NCBI RefSeq assembly: GCF_009761375.1
Contig: NZ_LEKM01000221.1
Coordinates: forward strand, 1-64,000
Direction: 5' to 3'
DNA: 64,000 nt
DNA from: Ursidibacter arcticus
GTDB taxonomy: Bacteria > Pseudomonadota > Gammaproteobacteria > Enterobacterales > Pasteurellaceae
Below, piece after piece: positions 9,417 to 18,646 of the stretch (its first letter is position 1; each line of letters starts with the position of its first letter). The position numbers and the translations under genes were made by a program. The notes under the pieces were generated by a model. It was not told where the DNA came from and ran no database searches. It saw only the letters and a program-made list of their open reading frames with translations.

Positions 9417-9968
9417 ATGAAAAAAATTTTTTTACTTCCTCTTCTTATTTTTGTGGGACTTATTATCGCCTTTATGGTGCAACTGCAACGTAATTCAAAT
9501 GGTGAAGATCCTAAAGCCCTTGAGTCAAGCCTAATAGGTAAAACAATTCCTGAATTTCAACTTGAATCGTTATATGATGAAAAGCAAAGTGTTAATGCTA
9601 ATGTTGTTAAATCAGGCTCACCACGACTATTAAATGTTTGGGCAACTTGGTGTCCAACTTGCTTTGCTGAACATCAGTATTTAACTGAGCTTGCAAAACA
9701 AGGTATTGAAATTGTTGGCATTGATTATAAAGATGAACGATCTAAAGCATTAAAATTCTTAGAAAACTATGGAGATCCTTATAAAGCGATTATTTACGAT
9801 CCTAAAGGTTCTCTTGGCTTAGATTTAGGGGTATATGGAGCACCTGAAACCTTTATTTTAGATGGGCAAGGGAAAATTCATTATCGCCACGCTGGAGATG
9901 TAAATGCAAGAGTGTGGAATGAAACACTTAAACCAATTTACGATAAATTGAAAGGAAACGTACAATAA
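9417..9968 (+). CDS. dsbE: Thiol:disulfide interchange protein DsbE/CcmG
   Basis: Membrane-anchored periplasmic thioredoxin that reduces apocytochrome c (or the CcmH/haem-handling partners) in cytochrome c maturation system I. From the chosen start it has 183 residues: a single N-terminal anchor (FLLPLLIFVGLIIAFMV) and a thioredoxin fold with active site WCPTC (Cys79, Cys82). The start at 9417 gives the standard MKKIF anchor; in-frame codons upstream fall in the psd terminator. The stop overlaps the ccmH ATG by one base. Genes ccmA-F are not adjacent here. Confidence 0.93.
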   Translation: MKKIFLLPLLIFVGLIIAFMVQLQRNSNGEDPKALESSLIGKTIPEFQLESLYDEKQSVNANVVKSGSPRLLNVWATWCPTCFAEHQYLTELAKQGIEIVGIDYKDERSKALKFLENYGDPYKAIIYDPKGSLGLDLGVYGAPETFILDGQGKIHYRHAGDVNARVWNETLKPIYDKLKGNVQ

Positions 9969-10426
9969 TGAAAAAATGGTTTGCACTTTTATTGATTCTA
10001 CCTACATTAAGCATTGCAAGTCAGCAGATTCAACAATTCGATAATACACAGCAAGAATCTGATTATCGGGCACTCATTCAAGAATTACGTTGCCCACAAT
10101 GCCAAAATAACAACATTGCTGATTCCAACGCAACTATTGCCACAGATATGCGTAATAAAACACTGGAATTACTCAAACAAGGGAAAAGCAAAGATGAAGT
10201 GGTTAATTATATGGTAGAACGTTATGGCAACTTTGTTACTTATGATCCACCGATAACCCCAGCGACTATAATGTTATGGTTAATGCCTATCTTATTGATT
10301 TTAATTGGTTTTGGCATAATGTTAAAACGAAAAAAATCGAATGTACAAGCGGTGGGTTCAGACAAATTTTTTGCAAAAAATCTTGATCAAGAACGCTTAA
10401 AACAAATTTTGAACGATAAGGAATAA
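9968..10426 (+). CDS. ccmH: Cytochrome c-type biogenesis protein CcmH
   Basis: Periplasmic, membrane-anchored thiol-oxidoreductase of the cytochrome c haem lyase complex. The 152-residue protein has a signal peptide (cleavage near SIAS), the family motif LRCPQCQN with redox Cys42 and Cys45, the helical bundle ending VERYGNFVTYDPP, and a C-terminal membrane helix (MLWLMPILLILIGFGIML). It is the short, CcmL-like form; the TPR part is separately encoded as ccmI next door. Tight coupling to dsbE (TAATG) and a 2-base gap to ccmI make this one operon. Confidence 0.93.
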   Translation: MKKWFALLLILPTLSIASQQIQQFDNTQQESDYRALIQELRCPQCQNNNIADSNATIATDMRNKTLELLKQGKSKDEVVNYMVERYGNFVTYDPPITPATIMLWLMPILLILIGFGIMLKRKKSNVQAVGSDKFFAKNLDQERLKQILNDKE

Positions 10427-10428
10427 TA

Positions 10429-11313
10429 ATGAATTTTTGGATCATCGCAATATGGATTACGTTAGCAATCGGTGCTATCGCATTCTACCCATTATTAAAA
10501 AGAAATACGCATCAAAATAGCCAAAAACGTAATGAATTAAATAAAGCATTTTATTTTGATCGTCTTAAAGAAGTAGAACAAGAAGAAAAAGAAGGGCTCA
10601 TTGAAGATAACCAACAGACTAAATTGGAGTTACAACAAAGCCTATTAGATGACATTCCATCACAGCCTGATATTACTGTTAATGGGAAAAAATCACTAAG
10701 TCCATTATGGTTTATTGGACTTATTATCCTAGTTATAGGAACGAGTTCTGCAATTTATTGGAATGTTGGTTCGTGGTTTACAGGCACGATGCTAGAAATG
10801 ACACATAAAAAATTGGATTATTTCTATGAACGTATCAAAACAGAAGAAACAGACCCACTTTCAGATCAAGAGCTCAATCAGTTTGCAATGGCATTACGAG
10901 TTGAATTACAAGAGAAACCTACTGACGATAAATCTTGGTTTATGCTTGGGCAAGTTGGAATGGCATTAGATAATGGACAAATCGCTCTTGATAGCTACGC
11001 TAAGGCAGTAGCATTAAAGCCTGATAATCTACAATATAAGCAAAAATATGCTCAATTATTACTTTTCTCTAGCGATCCAAAAGATAAAGAGAAAGGAGAA
11101 GAAGTGGTAAAAGAGATTATTCGTATTGATCATACTAATGTTGATGCTTTGAGCTTACTGGCCTTCTCCTCTTTTGAAAAAGAAGATTATAAAATGGCTG
11201 CAATGACTTGGGGAATGATGCTTAAATTTTTACCTGAAAATGACCCTCGCAGACCAACCATTGAGCGTAGCATTCAATCCGCACTTTCAATGATTAAGAC
11301 AGAGAATAAATAA
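10429..11313 (+). CDS. ccmI: Cytochrome c-type biogenesis protein CcmI (TPR)
   Basis: Apocytochrome c chaperone of the haem ligation complex, 294 residues. It begins with a membrane helix (IIAIWITLAIGAIAFYPLL), then a cytoplasmic coiled coil (LKEVEQEEKEGLIEDN), and a second helix near residue 96 (PLWFIGLIILVIGTSSAIYW). The periplasmic TPR domain includes WFMLGQVGMALDNGQIALDSYAKAVALKPDN. It corresponds to the C-terminal part of long E. coli CcmH. Last gene of the dsbE-ccmH-ccmI unit. Confidence 0.88.
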   Translation: MNFWIIAIWITLAIGAIAFYPLLKRNTHQNSQKRNELNKAFYFDRLKEVEQEEKEGLIEDNQQTKLELQQSLLDDIPSQPDITVNGKKSLSPLWFIGLIILVIGTSSAIYWNVGSWFTGTMLEMTHKKLDYFYERIKTEETDPLSDQELNQFAMALRVELQEKPTDDKSWFMLGQVGMALDNGQIALDSYAKAVALKPDNLQYKQKYAQLLLFSSDPKDKEKGEEVVKEIIRIDHTNVDALSLLAFSSFEKEDYKMAAMTWGMMLKFLPENDPRRPTIERSIQSALSMIKTENK

Positions 11314-11396
11314 GTATTAGATAAGATTTTTGCTTAAATCTCAGCGTAAATATTGCTAATATTTGACGAGTTATATTTTTATAGAATAGCCATTAT

Positions 11397-14300
11397 ATGA
11401 TCCCACGTTTAGCAAACACACCACAACTGACAGAAACCGTACAAGCCTTTCTTAACGAGCTTGTGGAACAACATTTTTCAGGCGATATTGCATCAAGTTA
11501 TGCCGACCGTCTTTCGCTTGCAACGGATAACAGCGTTTATCAGCAAATACCACAAGCGATTTTATTCCCAAAATCAGTAGCTGATGTGGTTATTTTAACC
11601 AAATTAGCTCAAAAAACTCCGTTTCAAGCATTAACATTTACCCCAAGAGGTGGTGGAACGGGGACAAATGGGCAATCACTCAACAACAATATCATTGTTG
11701 ATCTCTCTCGCCATATGAAACAGATCTTAGAGCTTAACGTAGAAGAGCGTTGGGTTCGAGTACAAGCAGGCGTGGTTAAAGACCAACTGAACCAATACTT
11801 AAAGCCCTATGGTTTATTCTTTTCCCCAGAATTATCGACCAGTAATCGAGCCACATTAGGCGGAATGATTAACACTGATGCTTCAGGGCAAGGTTCATTA
11901 CAATATGGGAAAACCTCCGATCATATTTTGGCGATCAAATCCGTATTGATGAACGGGGAAATTTTAGACACACAAGCGGTGAGATCTGACAACTTTTCTG
12001 CAAATCTTGCCGAATTACCTTTATCTGAAAATGGTAAAAAGATTCATCAAGAAATTTTCCAACGCTGCAAAACCCTACGTCCAGTCGTTTTAAAAGAATT
12101 ACCACAGTTAAACCGTTTTTTAACAGGCTATGATTTAAAAAATGTATTTAATGATGACGAATCTGAATTTAATTTAACTCGTATTCTTACAGGTTCGGAA
12201 GGCTCTCTAGCCTTTATTTGCGAAGCTAAACTCAATTTATTACCCATTCCCAAATATCGTACACTGATCAATATCAAATATAATTCTTTTGATGCGGCAT
12301 TACGTTCTGCCCCTTTTATGCTACAAGCTAAAGCATTGTCAGTAGAAACCGTTGATTCCAAAGTATTAAACTTAGCCAAGCAAGATATTGTATGGCACTC
12401 CGTTTCGGATCTTTTAACTGAAGATGAACAGAACCCAATTTTAGGGATCAACATTGTAGAATATGCGTCAAACGATCAGGATCTTAATGAACAACTTGTC
12501 GCCGATCTTTGTCATTCGCTCGATCAAAAAATTACCAATAATGAAAGCGGTCTGATTGGCTACCAAATTTGCAAAGAAGTCGATTCGATTGAGAAAATTT
12601 ACGCAATGCGTAAAAAAGCAGTAGGATTGCTCGGTAATGCAAAAGGTTGGGCAAAACCTATCGCTTTTGTGGAAGATACCTGCGTTCCCCCTGAAAATTT
12701 AGCCGATTATATTGTTGAATTTCGCCAATTACTCGATGAAAACGGTTTGGAATATGGAATGTTCGGACACGTTGATGCGGGTGTCCTTCACGTTCGTCCT
12801 GCCCTTGATTTATGCGATAAAGCACAGGTGCAAAAATTCAAACAGATTTCGGATAAAGTGGTTGAACTCACTGCCAAATACGGTGGTTTAATTTGGGGAG
12901 AACACGGAAAAGGTATGCGTTCTGCCTATGGCGAACGGTTTTTTGGAGAAACTTTATGGCAGGAGCTACGCTATATTAAGCAACTGTTTGATCCACAAAA
13001 TCGCTTAAACCCAGGTAAAATTTGTACGCCATTACATCGCCAAGATGAGCTTTACCCAATTGACTCACAAATGCGTGCTGATTTTGATCGCCAAATCCCA
13101 ATTCAAGTGCGTGAAAATTTTAAAGGTGCGATGAATTGTAATGGTAATGGGCTATGTTTTAATTTTGATGTACACAGCACAATGTGTCCTTCAATGAAAA
13201 TCTCTGGTAATCGCCTTTTTTCACCAAAAGGGCGTGCCGCACTGGTTCGTGAGTGGTTGCGTTTATTGGCAGAGAAAAATGTTTCCCCTGACGATATTAT
13301 TTTCAAGCCACATAAAAATGGTAGAAAATTGGTCGATTTTGCGAAAAAACTACGCAATCAATGGTATAAAAAGCAAGAGTATGATTTCTCTCACGAAGTG
13401 AAAGCAGCGATGGATACTTGCCTAGCCTGTAAAGCCTGTGCTAGCCAATGCCCGATCAAAATTGATGTGCCGACTTTCCGAACCCAATTTAATGATCTTT
13501 ACCATAGTCGTTATTTCCGCCCAATGAAAGATTATGTGGTCTCCAATTTAGAACGTGTCGCTCCGTTAATGGCAAAACAACCTGCTTTCTTTAATTTCTT
13601 CAGTGCGAATAAATGGGCGGAAAATATCGCGAGTAAAACCATTGGAATGGTTGATTTGCCTGCGCTTTCTGTACCCAATTTACAGCAACAGCTCAACCAA
13701 ATTGGCTATCAAGCTGAAAGTTTAGAAAGCCTTGAGCAACAAATCACAAGCGGTCAGATCGGACAAGAAATTTACCAATATCTATTTGTGGTACAAGATC
13801 CTTTCACTTCTTATTATGACGCTAAAGTTGTGGCAGATTTTGTTCATCTGTGCCAAAAAATCGGTTTTAAACCGATTGTATTGCCATTTAAACCGACAGG
13901 AAAAGCACAGCACGTTAAAGGCTTTTTACATCAATTTGCTAAAACAGCCAAAAACCAAGCGGATTTCCTGACTCGTTTAGCGAAGTTAGGTATCCCAATG
14001 GTTGGGGTGGATCCTGCATTAACGTTAATTTATCGTGAAGAATATCGAGATATTTTGAAGGAAGAGTGTGGCGAGTTTAAGGTACAACTTGCACACGAAT
14101 GGCTACTCAGCCAGCTCAAACAAGGGCATTTGCATACCTGCAAAAAATCAGCCGAAACAGACCGCTTGCAATGGCATTTGTTTAGTCATTGTACAGAATC
14201 AACTGCTTTGCCTAATAGCACAAAAGAGTGGCAACAAATTTTTGCCCATTTTGGGGAACGCTTAGTGGGTGAGAATACAGGCTGTTGTGGAATGGCTGGA

Positions 14301-14489
14301 ACATTTGGGCACGAAACGAAACATATTTCGATGTCAAAAGCGATTTATGCACAATCGTGGCAGAAAAAACTCAATGGCAAAGATCTTGATCGCTGTTTAG
14401 CCACAGGTTATTCCTGCCGTAGCCAAGTAAAACGAATGGAACATCGGGTCTTAAAGCACCCTGTTCAGGCATTATTGAGTATCTTATAA
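11397..14489 (+). CDS. ydiJ: YdiJ-type FAD/4Fe-4S 2-hydroxyacid dehydrogenase
   Basis: Large fused flavo-iron-sulfur oxidoreductase of 1030 residues, the size of E. coli YdiJ (reported as a D-2-hydroxyglutarate dehydrogenase). The N-terminal PCMH-type FAD domain has PRGGGTGTNGQSL, and the FAD-oxidase C domain has FGHVDAGVLHVRP and WGEHGKGMRSAYG. The ferredoxin-like module carries a cysteine cluster CLACKACASQCP (near 673-684), and the CCG domain has GENTGCCGMAGTFG. It contains a full ACAAGCGGTC uptake sequence near 13747. The following thioesterase gene is the ydiI relative, so the ydiJ-ydiI order of E. coli is kept. Exact substrate is inferred. Confidence 0.88.
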   Translation: MIPRLANTPQLTETVQAFLNELVEQHFSGDIASSYADRLSLATDNSVYQQIPQAILFPKSVADVVILTKLAQKTPFQALTFTPRGGGTGTNGQSLNNNIIVDLSRHMKQILELNVEERWVRVQAGVVKDQLNQYLKPYGLFFSPELSTSNRATLGGMINTDASGQGSLQYGKTSDHILAIKSVLMNGEILDTQAVRSDNFSANLAELPLSENGKKIHQEIFQRCKTLRPVVLKELPQLNRFLTGYDLKNVFNDDESEFNLTRILTGSEGSLAFICEAKLNLLPIPKYRTLINIKYNSFDAALRSAPFMLQAKALSVETVDSKVLNLAKQDIVWHSVSDLLTEDEQNPILGINIVEYASNDQDLNEQLVADLCHSLDQKITNNESGLIGYQICKEVDSIEKIYAMRKKAVGLLGNAKGWAKPIAFVEDTCVPPENLADYIVEFRQLLDENGLEYGMFGHVDAGVLHVRPALDLCDKAQVQKFKQISDKVVELTAKYGGLIWGEHGKGMRSAYGERFFGETLWQELRYIKQLFDPQNRLNPGKICTPLHRQDELYPIDSQMRADFDRQIPIQVRENFKGAMNCNGNGLCFNFDVHSTMCPSMKISGNRLFSPKGRAALVREWLRLLAEKNVSPDDIIFKPHKNGRKLVDFAKKLRNQWYKKQEYDFSHEVKAAMDTCLACKACASQCPIKIDVPTFRTQFNDLYHSRYFRPMKDYVVSNLERVAPLMAKQPAFFNFFSANKWAENIASKTIGMVDLPALSVPNLQQQLNQIGYQAESLESLEQQITSGQIGQEIYQYLFVVQDPFTSYYDAKVVADFVHLCQKIGFKPIVLPFKPTGKAQHVKGFLHQFAKTAKNQADFLTRLAKLGIPMVGVDPALTLIYREEYRDILKEECGEFKVQLAHEWLLSQLKQGHLHTCKKSAETDRLQWHLFSHCTESTALPNSTKEWQQIFAHFGERLVGENTGCCGMAGTFGHETKHISMSKAIYAQSWQKKLNGKDLDRCLATGYSCRSQVKRMEHRVLKHPVQALLSIL

Positions 14490-14498
14490 GGCAAGCCA

Positions 14499-14957
14499 AT
14501 GATTTGGAAAAAAACACTCTCGCTTTCGCAACTTAATCAACTTTGCCAAAATTGTGCCGTATCACATTTGGGTATCGAATTTACTGCACAAGGTGAAAAT
14601 TGGTTAGAAGCCACGCTAGCGGTTGATCATCGCACCACTCAGCCTTTCGGTTTATTACACGGTGGCATAAGTGCCACCCTCGCTGAAACTGTTGCATCTG
14701 CTGCGGCATTACTTTGTTGTGATGAAGATCAATTCCCAGTAGGCACAGAACTCAACATCAGCCACCTTAAAGCAATTAAGCAAGGAAAAGCAACCGCCAA
14801 AGCCACTCCACAGCATTTAGGCAAGACACATCAAGTATGGCAAGTAATGATTTATGATGAACAGATGCAGTTATGTGCGGTAGCGAGACTTAGTATAAAA
14901 TTGCTAAATCAATCACAGAACGCTTTAGTAAGCAAATCTATCAAAAATGAGAAGTAG
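14499..14957 (+). CDS. menI: Hotdog-fold acyl-CoA thioesterase (MenI/YdiI-like)
   Basis: Thioesterase of 152 residues, likely 1,4-dihydroxy-2-naphthoyl-CoA hydrolase of menaquinone synthesis. It shows the PaaI/YdiI-type hotdog signature QPFGLLHGGISATLAETVAS with the catalytic-type Glu after HGG, then GTELNISHLKAIKQG and a C-terminal strand region. It lies 9 bp after ydiJ in the same direction. The final residues (SQNALVSKSIKNEK) extend slightly beyond the usual end. Substrate is inferred from similarity to E. coli YdiI; other aromatic acyl-CoA esters remain possible. Confidence 0.82.
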   Translation: MIWKKTLSLSQLNQLCQNCAVSHLGIEFTAQGENWLEATLAVDHRTTQPFGLLHGGISATLAETVASAAALLCCDEDQFPVGTELNISHLKAIKQGKATAKATPQHLGKTHQVWQVMIYDEQMQLCAVARLSIKLLNQSQNALVSKSIKNEK

Positions 14958-14967
14958 ATCATAAAAC

Positions 14968-15020
14968 AAACAAAAAATTATCCCTTTTTTGTTTAAATAT
15001 TGTTACACTCCTTGGTAACA
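14968..15020 (+). promoter_or_regulatory. menI terminator-like hairpin and candidate operator before rocD
   Basis: Two inverted repeats fill the 90-bp gap. AAACAAAAAA (14968-14977) pairs with TTTTTTGTTT (14985-14994), an A/T stem with terminator shape. TGTTAC (15001-15006) and GTAACA (15015-15020) form a palindrome with an 8-bp spacer, suggestive of a repressor operator 28 bp before the rocD start. The cognate regulator is not identified. Confidence 0.4.
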
Positions 15021-15047
15021 TTTATTTAACAAATTTAGGAGAAAGAT

Positions 15048-16241
15048 ATGACTGCTTCATCTCAACAAATCATTCATCAAGCCGAACAATATGGTGCTCG
15101 CAACTATTTACCATTACCTATCGTAATTAGCAAAGCGGAAGGTATTTGGGTGGAAGATCCTGAAGGTAAACGTTATTTAGATATGTTAAGTGCCTACTCT
15201 GCGGTCAATCAAGGGCATTGTCACCCTAAAATTGTTAAAGCATTAAAAGACCAAGCGGAACGTGTTACTTTAACTTCTCGTGCTTTTTATAACGATCAGC
15301 TTGGGCCTTGGTATGAAAAAATCTGTAAGCTAGGAAAAAAATCAATGGCATTACCGATGAATACAGGGGCAGAAGCGGTGGAAACAGCAATTAAAACTGC
15401 ACGCCGCTGGGGTTACGATGTAAAAGGTATTGAAAAAGATCGAGCGGAAATTATCGCTTGTGTAGGCAACTTCCACGGTAGAACAATGGCGGCGGTTTCG
15501 CTCTCTTCTGATCCTGATTATCAACGTGGTTTTGGTCCGTTATTAGGTGGGATTAAGTTAGTGCCTTATGGTGATTTAGATGCACTGAAAAATGCGATCA
15601 CACCAAATACGGCGGCATTCTTAGTTGAACCAATTCAAGGGGAAGCAGGTATTTTAATTCCACCACAAGGTTTCTTAAAACAAGCTTACGAATTATGTAA
15701 AGAAAACAATGTACTGTTTATTGCTGATGAAATTCAAGCAGGCTTAGGTAGAACAGGGAAATTATTTGCTTGCGAGTGGGAAGGTTTTGAGCCAGATATG
15801 TATATTTTAGGTAAAGCACTGGGCGGCGGTGTATTCCCAATTTCTTGTGTGTTAGCCGATAAAGAAATTTTAGGGGTCTTTAACCCAGGTTCTCACGGTT
15901 CAACTTTTGGCGGAAACCCACTAGCCTGTGCGGTATCGCTTGCGGCTCTTGATGTTTTGGTGGAAGAGAACTTAGCGGAACGCTCTCGTGAGTTAGGCGA
16001 ATACTTCCTAAATGAATTGAAAAAAATTGAGTATTCGAAAATTAAAGAAGTGCGTGGACGTGGTTTATTTATTGGTTTAGAACTAACAGAAGCCGCTCGT
16101 CCATATTGTGAAGCCTTGAAAGAAAAAGGGCTATTATGTAAAGAAACTCACGACACTGTTATTCGTTTTGCCCCACCGTTAGTCATTGAGAAAGCGGATT
16201 TAGATTGGGCGTTAGAACGTATTCGTGAAGTGCTAAAATAA
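15048..16241 (+). CDS. rocD: Ornithine--oxo-acid aminotransferase
   Basis: PLP enzyme that moves the delta-amino group of ornithine to 2-oxoglutarate, giving glutamate-5-semialdehyde. The 397 residues match class III aminotransferases of the RocD group: [20 protein letters not shown], the phosphate-binding [55 protein letters not shown], and the PLP lysine in ILGKALGGG near residue 257. AGGAGAAAGAT precedes the ATG. It is followed 53 bp later by an NhaC-family antiporter, which may import or exchange a related substrate. Confidence 0.9.
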   Translation: MTASSQQIIHQAEQYGARNYLPLPIVISKAEGIWVEDPEGKRYLDMLSAYSAVNQGHCHPKIVKALKDQAERVTLTSRAFYNDQLGPWYEKICKLGKKSMALPMNTGAEAVETAIKTARRWGYDVKGIEKDRAEIIACVGNFHGRTMAAVSLSSDPDYQRGFGPLLGGIKLVPYGDLDALKNAITPNTAAFLVEPIQGEAGILIPPQGFLKQAYELCKENNVLFIADEIQAGLGRTGKLFACEWEGFEPDMYILGKALGGGVFPISCVLADKEILGVFNPGSHGSTFGGNPLACAVSLAALDVLVEENLAERSRELGEYFLNELKKIEYSKIKEVRGRGLFIGLELTEAARPYCEALKEKGLLCKETHDTVIRFAPPLVIEKADLDWALERIREVLK

Positions 16242-16294
16242 GGGCTGATCTTGCAAAAAAATTAAAAAATCTGACCGCTTCCCAAGGAGGAAAT

Positions 16295-17719
16295 ATGGCA
16301 AACACAACAGAACAACAAAACATTCGGATCCCGTTTTTTTATGCCTTTTTGCCTGTATTGGTAATGGTATCGGTAATGGCGGTTGCGATTATCAAATTTG
16401 AAGCATCGCCACATATTCCGCTGTTAATTGGGGCTATTACCGCCAGTATCATTGCTCTTGCCTTTGGTTATCGTTGGGATACTATCGAAAAAGGGATCTA
16501 TCGTGGCATCAAAATGGCACTGCCTGCGATAGTGATCATTATTATGATCGGCTTAACCATTGGGGCTTGGCTTGGTGGCGGTATTGTTGCAACAATGATC
16601 TACTATGGTTTAAAACTGATCTCTCCTTCGCTGTTTTTATTTACCATCTGTATTATCTGTGCGATTGTTACTTTAGCTATTGGGAGTTCTTGGTCCACAA
16701 TGGGAACGATTGGTGTGGCAGCAATGGGAATTGGATTAAGCATTGGCATTCCTGCACCAATGGTGGCAGGTGCGGTGATTTCAGGAGCGTATTTCGGCGA
16801 TAAAATGTCACCGCTTTCTGATACGACCAACCTTGCCGCAGGTATCACAAATACCCCTCTCTTTGACCATATCCGCCATATGCTTGTAACCACCGTACCT
16901 GCTTTCTTGATTGCATTAGCGGTTTATTTCTATCTAGGTTTACAATTTAGTGCAGAGAACTTGGATTTAGCCAAAATCACTGATGTAATGCAAGCAATGG
17001 AAAAACATTTTGTGATTTCGCCTTGGTTATTATTAGTGCCTTTGATGGTTGTAGTATTAGTGGCGAAGAAAGTCCCTGCATTACCTGCACTTACTGCAGG
17101 CATTCTGCTTGGCTGGTTATGTCATATCTTTGTTCAAGGTGGTGAAGTCGGCGTTGCGGTTAAGACTTTGCACGATGGGTTCAAAATTGAGAGTGGTCAC
17201 GAGATGATCGACACGCTTTTTAATCGTGGTGGTATTGAATCTATGATGTACACCATTTCATTAACCATTGTAGCAATGACATTCGGTGGGATTGCGGAAC
17301 AGACGGGAATGCTACGTTCCGTTGTTGAAACGATTTTGAATTTTGCTAAAAAGGCATCGAGTGTCATTATTGCGACCATCGTTTCTGCAATAGTTACTAA
17401 CGTAACAACGTCAGAGCAATATATTTCAATTTTATTACCTGGTCGTATGTATGTAAAAGCCTACCAAGATAAAGGCTTGAGTTCAAAAAATCTCTCTCGA
17501 GCTTTAGAAGATGGAGGTACGGTTACATCGGTATTAGTCCCTTGGAATACTTGTGGTGTTTATGCGTTCTCAATGTTACAAGTCAGTGCTTTTGAATATG
17601 CTCCGTATGCGGTAATGAACTATATGATCCCAATTATTGCGGTGATTCTTGCTAGCTTAAATATTCGTATTGAATACCTAACGCCAGAAGAAAAAGCCGC
17701 TTTAGCGGATAAAGCCTAG
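16295..17719 (+). CDS. NhaC-family Na+/H+ (or substrate/Na+) antiporter
   Basis: Integral membrane protein of 474 residues with about 11-12 hydrophobic segments, of the NhaC family. Conserved segments include AIGSSWSTMGTIGVAAMGIG, GAYFGDKMSPLSDTTNLAAG (a typical NhaC ion-binding region) and NVTTSEQYISILLPGRMY. A strong AAGGAGG lies 7 bases before the ATG. Family members include NhaC and the malate/lactate antiporter MleN, so the transported ion pair is uncertain. Close linkage to rocD suggests a link to ornithine or arginine breakdown, but that is inference. Confidence 0.82.
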   Translation: MANTTEQQNIRIPFFYAFLPVLVMVSVMAVAIIKFEASPHIPLLIGAITASIIALAFGYRWDTIEKGIYRGIKMALPAIVIIIMIGLTIGAWLGGGIVATMIYYGLKLISPSLFLFTICIICAIVTLAIGSSWSTMGTIGVAAMGIGLSIGIPAPMVAGAVISGAYFGDKMSPLSDTTNLAAGITNTPLFDHIRHMLVTTVPAFLIALAVYFYLGLQFSAENLDLAKITDVMQAMEKHFVISPWLLLVPLMVVVLVAKKVPALPALTAGILLGWLCHIFVQGGEVGVAVKTLHDGFKIESGHEMIDTLFNRGGIESMMYTISLTIVAMTFGGIAEQTGMLRSVVETILNFAKKASSVIIATIVSAIVTNVTTSEQYISILLPGRMYVKAYQDKGLSSKNLSRALEDGGTVTSVLVPWNTCGVYAFSMLQVSAFEYAPYAVMNYMIPIIAVILASLNIRIEYLTPEEKAALADKA

Positions 17720-17734
17720 CCTGCGATTAGACTA

Positions 17735-17778
17735 AAAGCGGTGCGATTTGTTAAATTTTTTGCAAATCGTACCGCTTT
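17735..17778 (+). terminator. Uptake-signal-pair terminator after the antiporter gene
   Basis: AAAGCGGTGCGATTTG (17735-17750) and CAAATCGTACCGCTTT (17763-17778) form a long stem with one mismatch, ending in T-rich sequence. Each arm carries an AAGCGGT uptake core. Confidence 0.75.
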
Positions 17779-17851
17779 GTCTTATTGATAGACTAACCTA
17801 GCTATTTTTTATGCTATAATCCGCCCCTTTTTATTATTGAATAAATTATAT

Positions 17852-18166
17852 ATGGAACAAAATCTCGTTAATTTCCTCACTCATACACTAGAAGGCTTAA
17901 AAGCAGAAGACATCCAAGCCATTGATGTGAAAGGAAAATCATCAATTACTGACACAATGATTTTATGTACTGGTACATCAAGCCGTCACGTCGCATCAAC
18001 GGCAGATAACTTAATTGCTGAAAGTAAAAAAGCTGGCTTAGATGTCTTTGCTCACGAAGGCAAAGCAGTAGCAGATTGGATTGTGATCGATTTCGGACAA
18101 GCGATTGTCCATATTTTGCAACGTGAAAGTCGCGAAATGTATCAATTAGAAAAACTCTGGGCATAA
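17852..18166 (+). CDS. rsfS: Ribosome silencing factor RsfS
   Basis: Binds L14 of the 50S subunit and blocks subunit joining under starvation (RsfS/YbeB/Iojap family). From the ATG at 17852 it has 104 residues, the family norm, with signature ADIQAID-type N-terminus ([25 protein letters not shown]), SSRHVAS and the C-terminal [32 protein letters not shown] 15 bases upstream is in frame but has no advantage. Its stop overlaps the rlmH start (TAATG), starting the cell-wall operon. Confidence 0.93.
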   Translation: MEQNLVNFLTHTLEGLKAEDIQAIDVKGKSSITDTMILCTGTSSRHVASTADNLIAESKKAGLDVFAHEGKAVADWIVIDFGQAIVHILQRESREMYQLEKLWA

Positions 18167-18633
18167 TGAAAATCCAATTAATTGCAGTCGGAACAAAAAT
18201 GCCTGATTGGGTGACAAAAGGCTTTGAGGAATATCAACGCCGTTTCCCAAAAGATTTCCCTTTTGAGCTGATCGAAATTCCTGCGGGTAAGCGGGGAAAA
18301 AACGCAGATATAAAGCGTATCCTAGAGCAAGAAGGCAAAGCAATGCTAGCGGCAGCTGGGCGAAATCGAGTGGTAACACTTGATATTCCAGGGAAACCTT
18401 GGACGACAGAGCAACTCGCTCAACAATTTGAAGCGTGGAAAAATGATGGGCGTGATGTCTGCTTATTGATTGGTGGCCCTGAAGGGCTTTCCCCTGAATG
18501 TAAAGCGGCGGCTGAACAGAGTTGGTCTCTTTCGCCTTTAACCTTACCACATCCATTGGTAAGAATTGTTGTTGCAGAGAGTTTATACCGAGCGTGGTCT
18601 TTAACGGCAAACCACCCTTATCATCGAGAGTAG
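18166..18633 (+). CDS. rlmH: 23S rRNA (pseudouridine1915-N3)-methyltransferase RlmH
   Basis: SPOUT methyltransferase acting on pseudouridine 1915 in helix 69 of 23S rRNA in the assembled ribosome. The 155-residue length is standard. The knotted SAM site is visible in [34 protein letters not shown] and the C-terminal [16 protein letters not shown] is the RlmH signature. It is translationally coupled to rsfS and followed 13 bp later by mrdA, as in other gammaproteobacteria. Confidence 0.96.
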   Translation: MKIQLIAVGTKMPDWVTKGFEEYQRRFPKDFPFELIEIPAGKRGKNADIKRILEQEGKAMLAAAGRNRVVTLDIPGKPWTTEQLAQQFEAWKNDGRDVCLLIGGPEGLSPECKAAAEQSWSLSPLTLPHPLVRIVVAESLYRAWSLTANHPYHRE

Positions 18634-18646
18634 TACGAGAATATAG

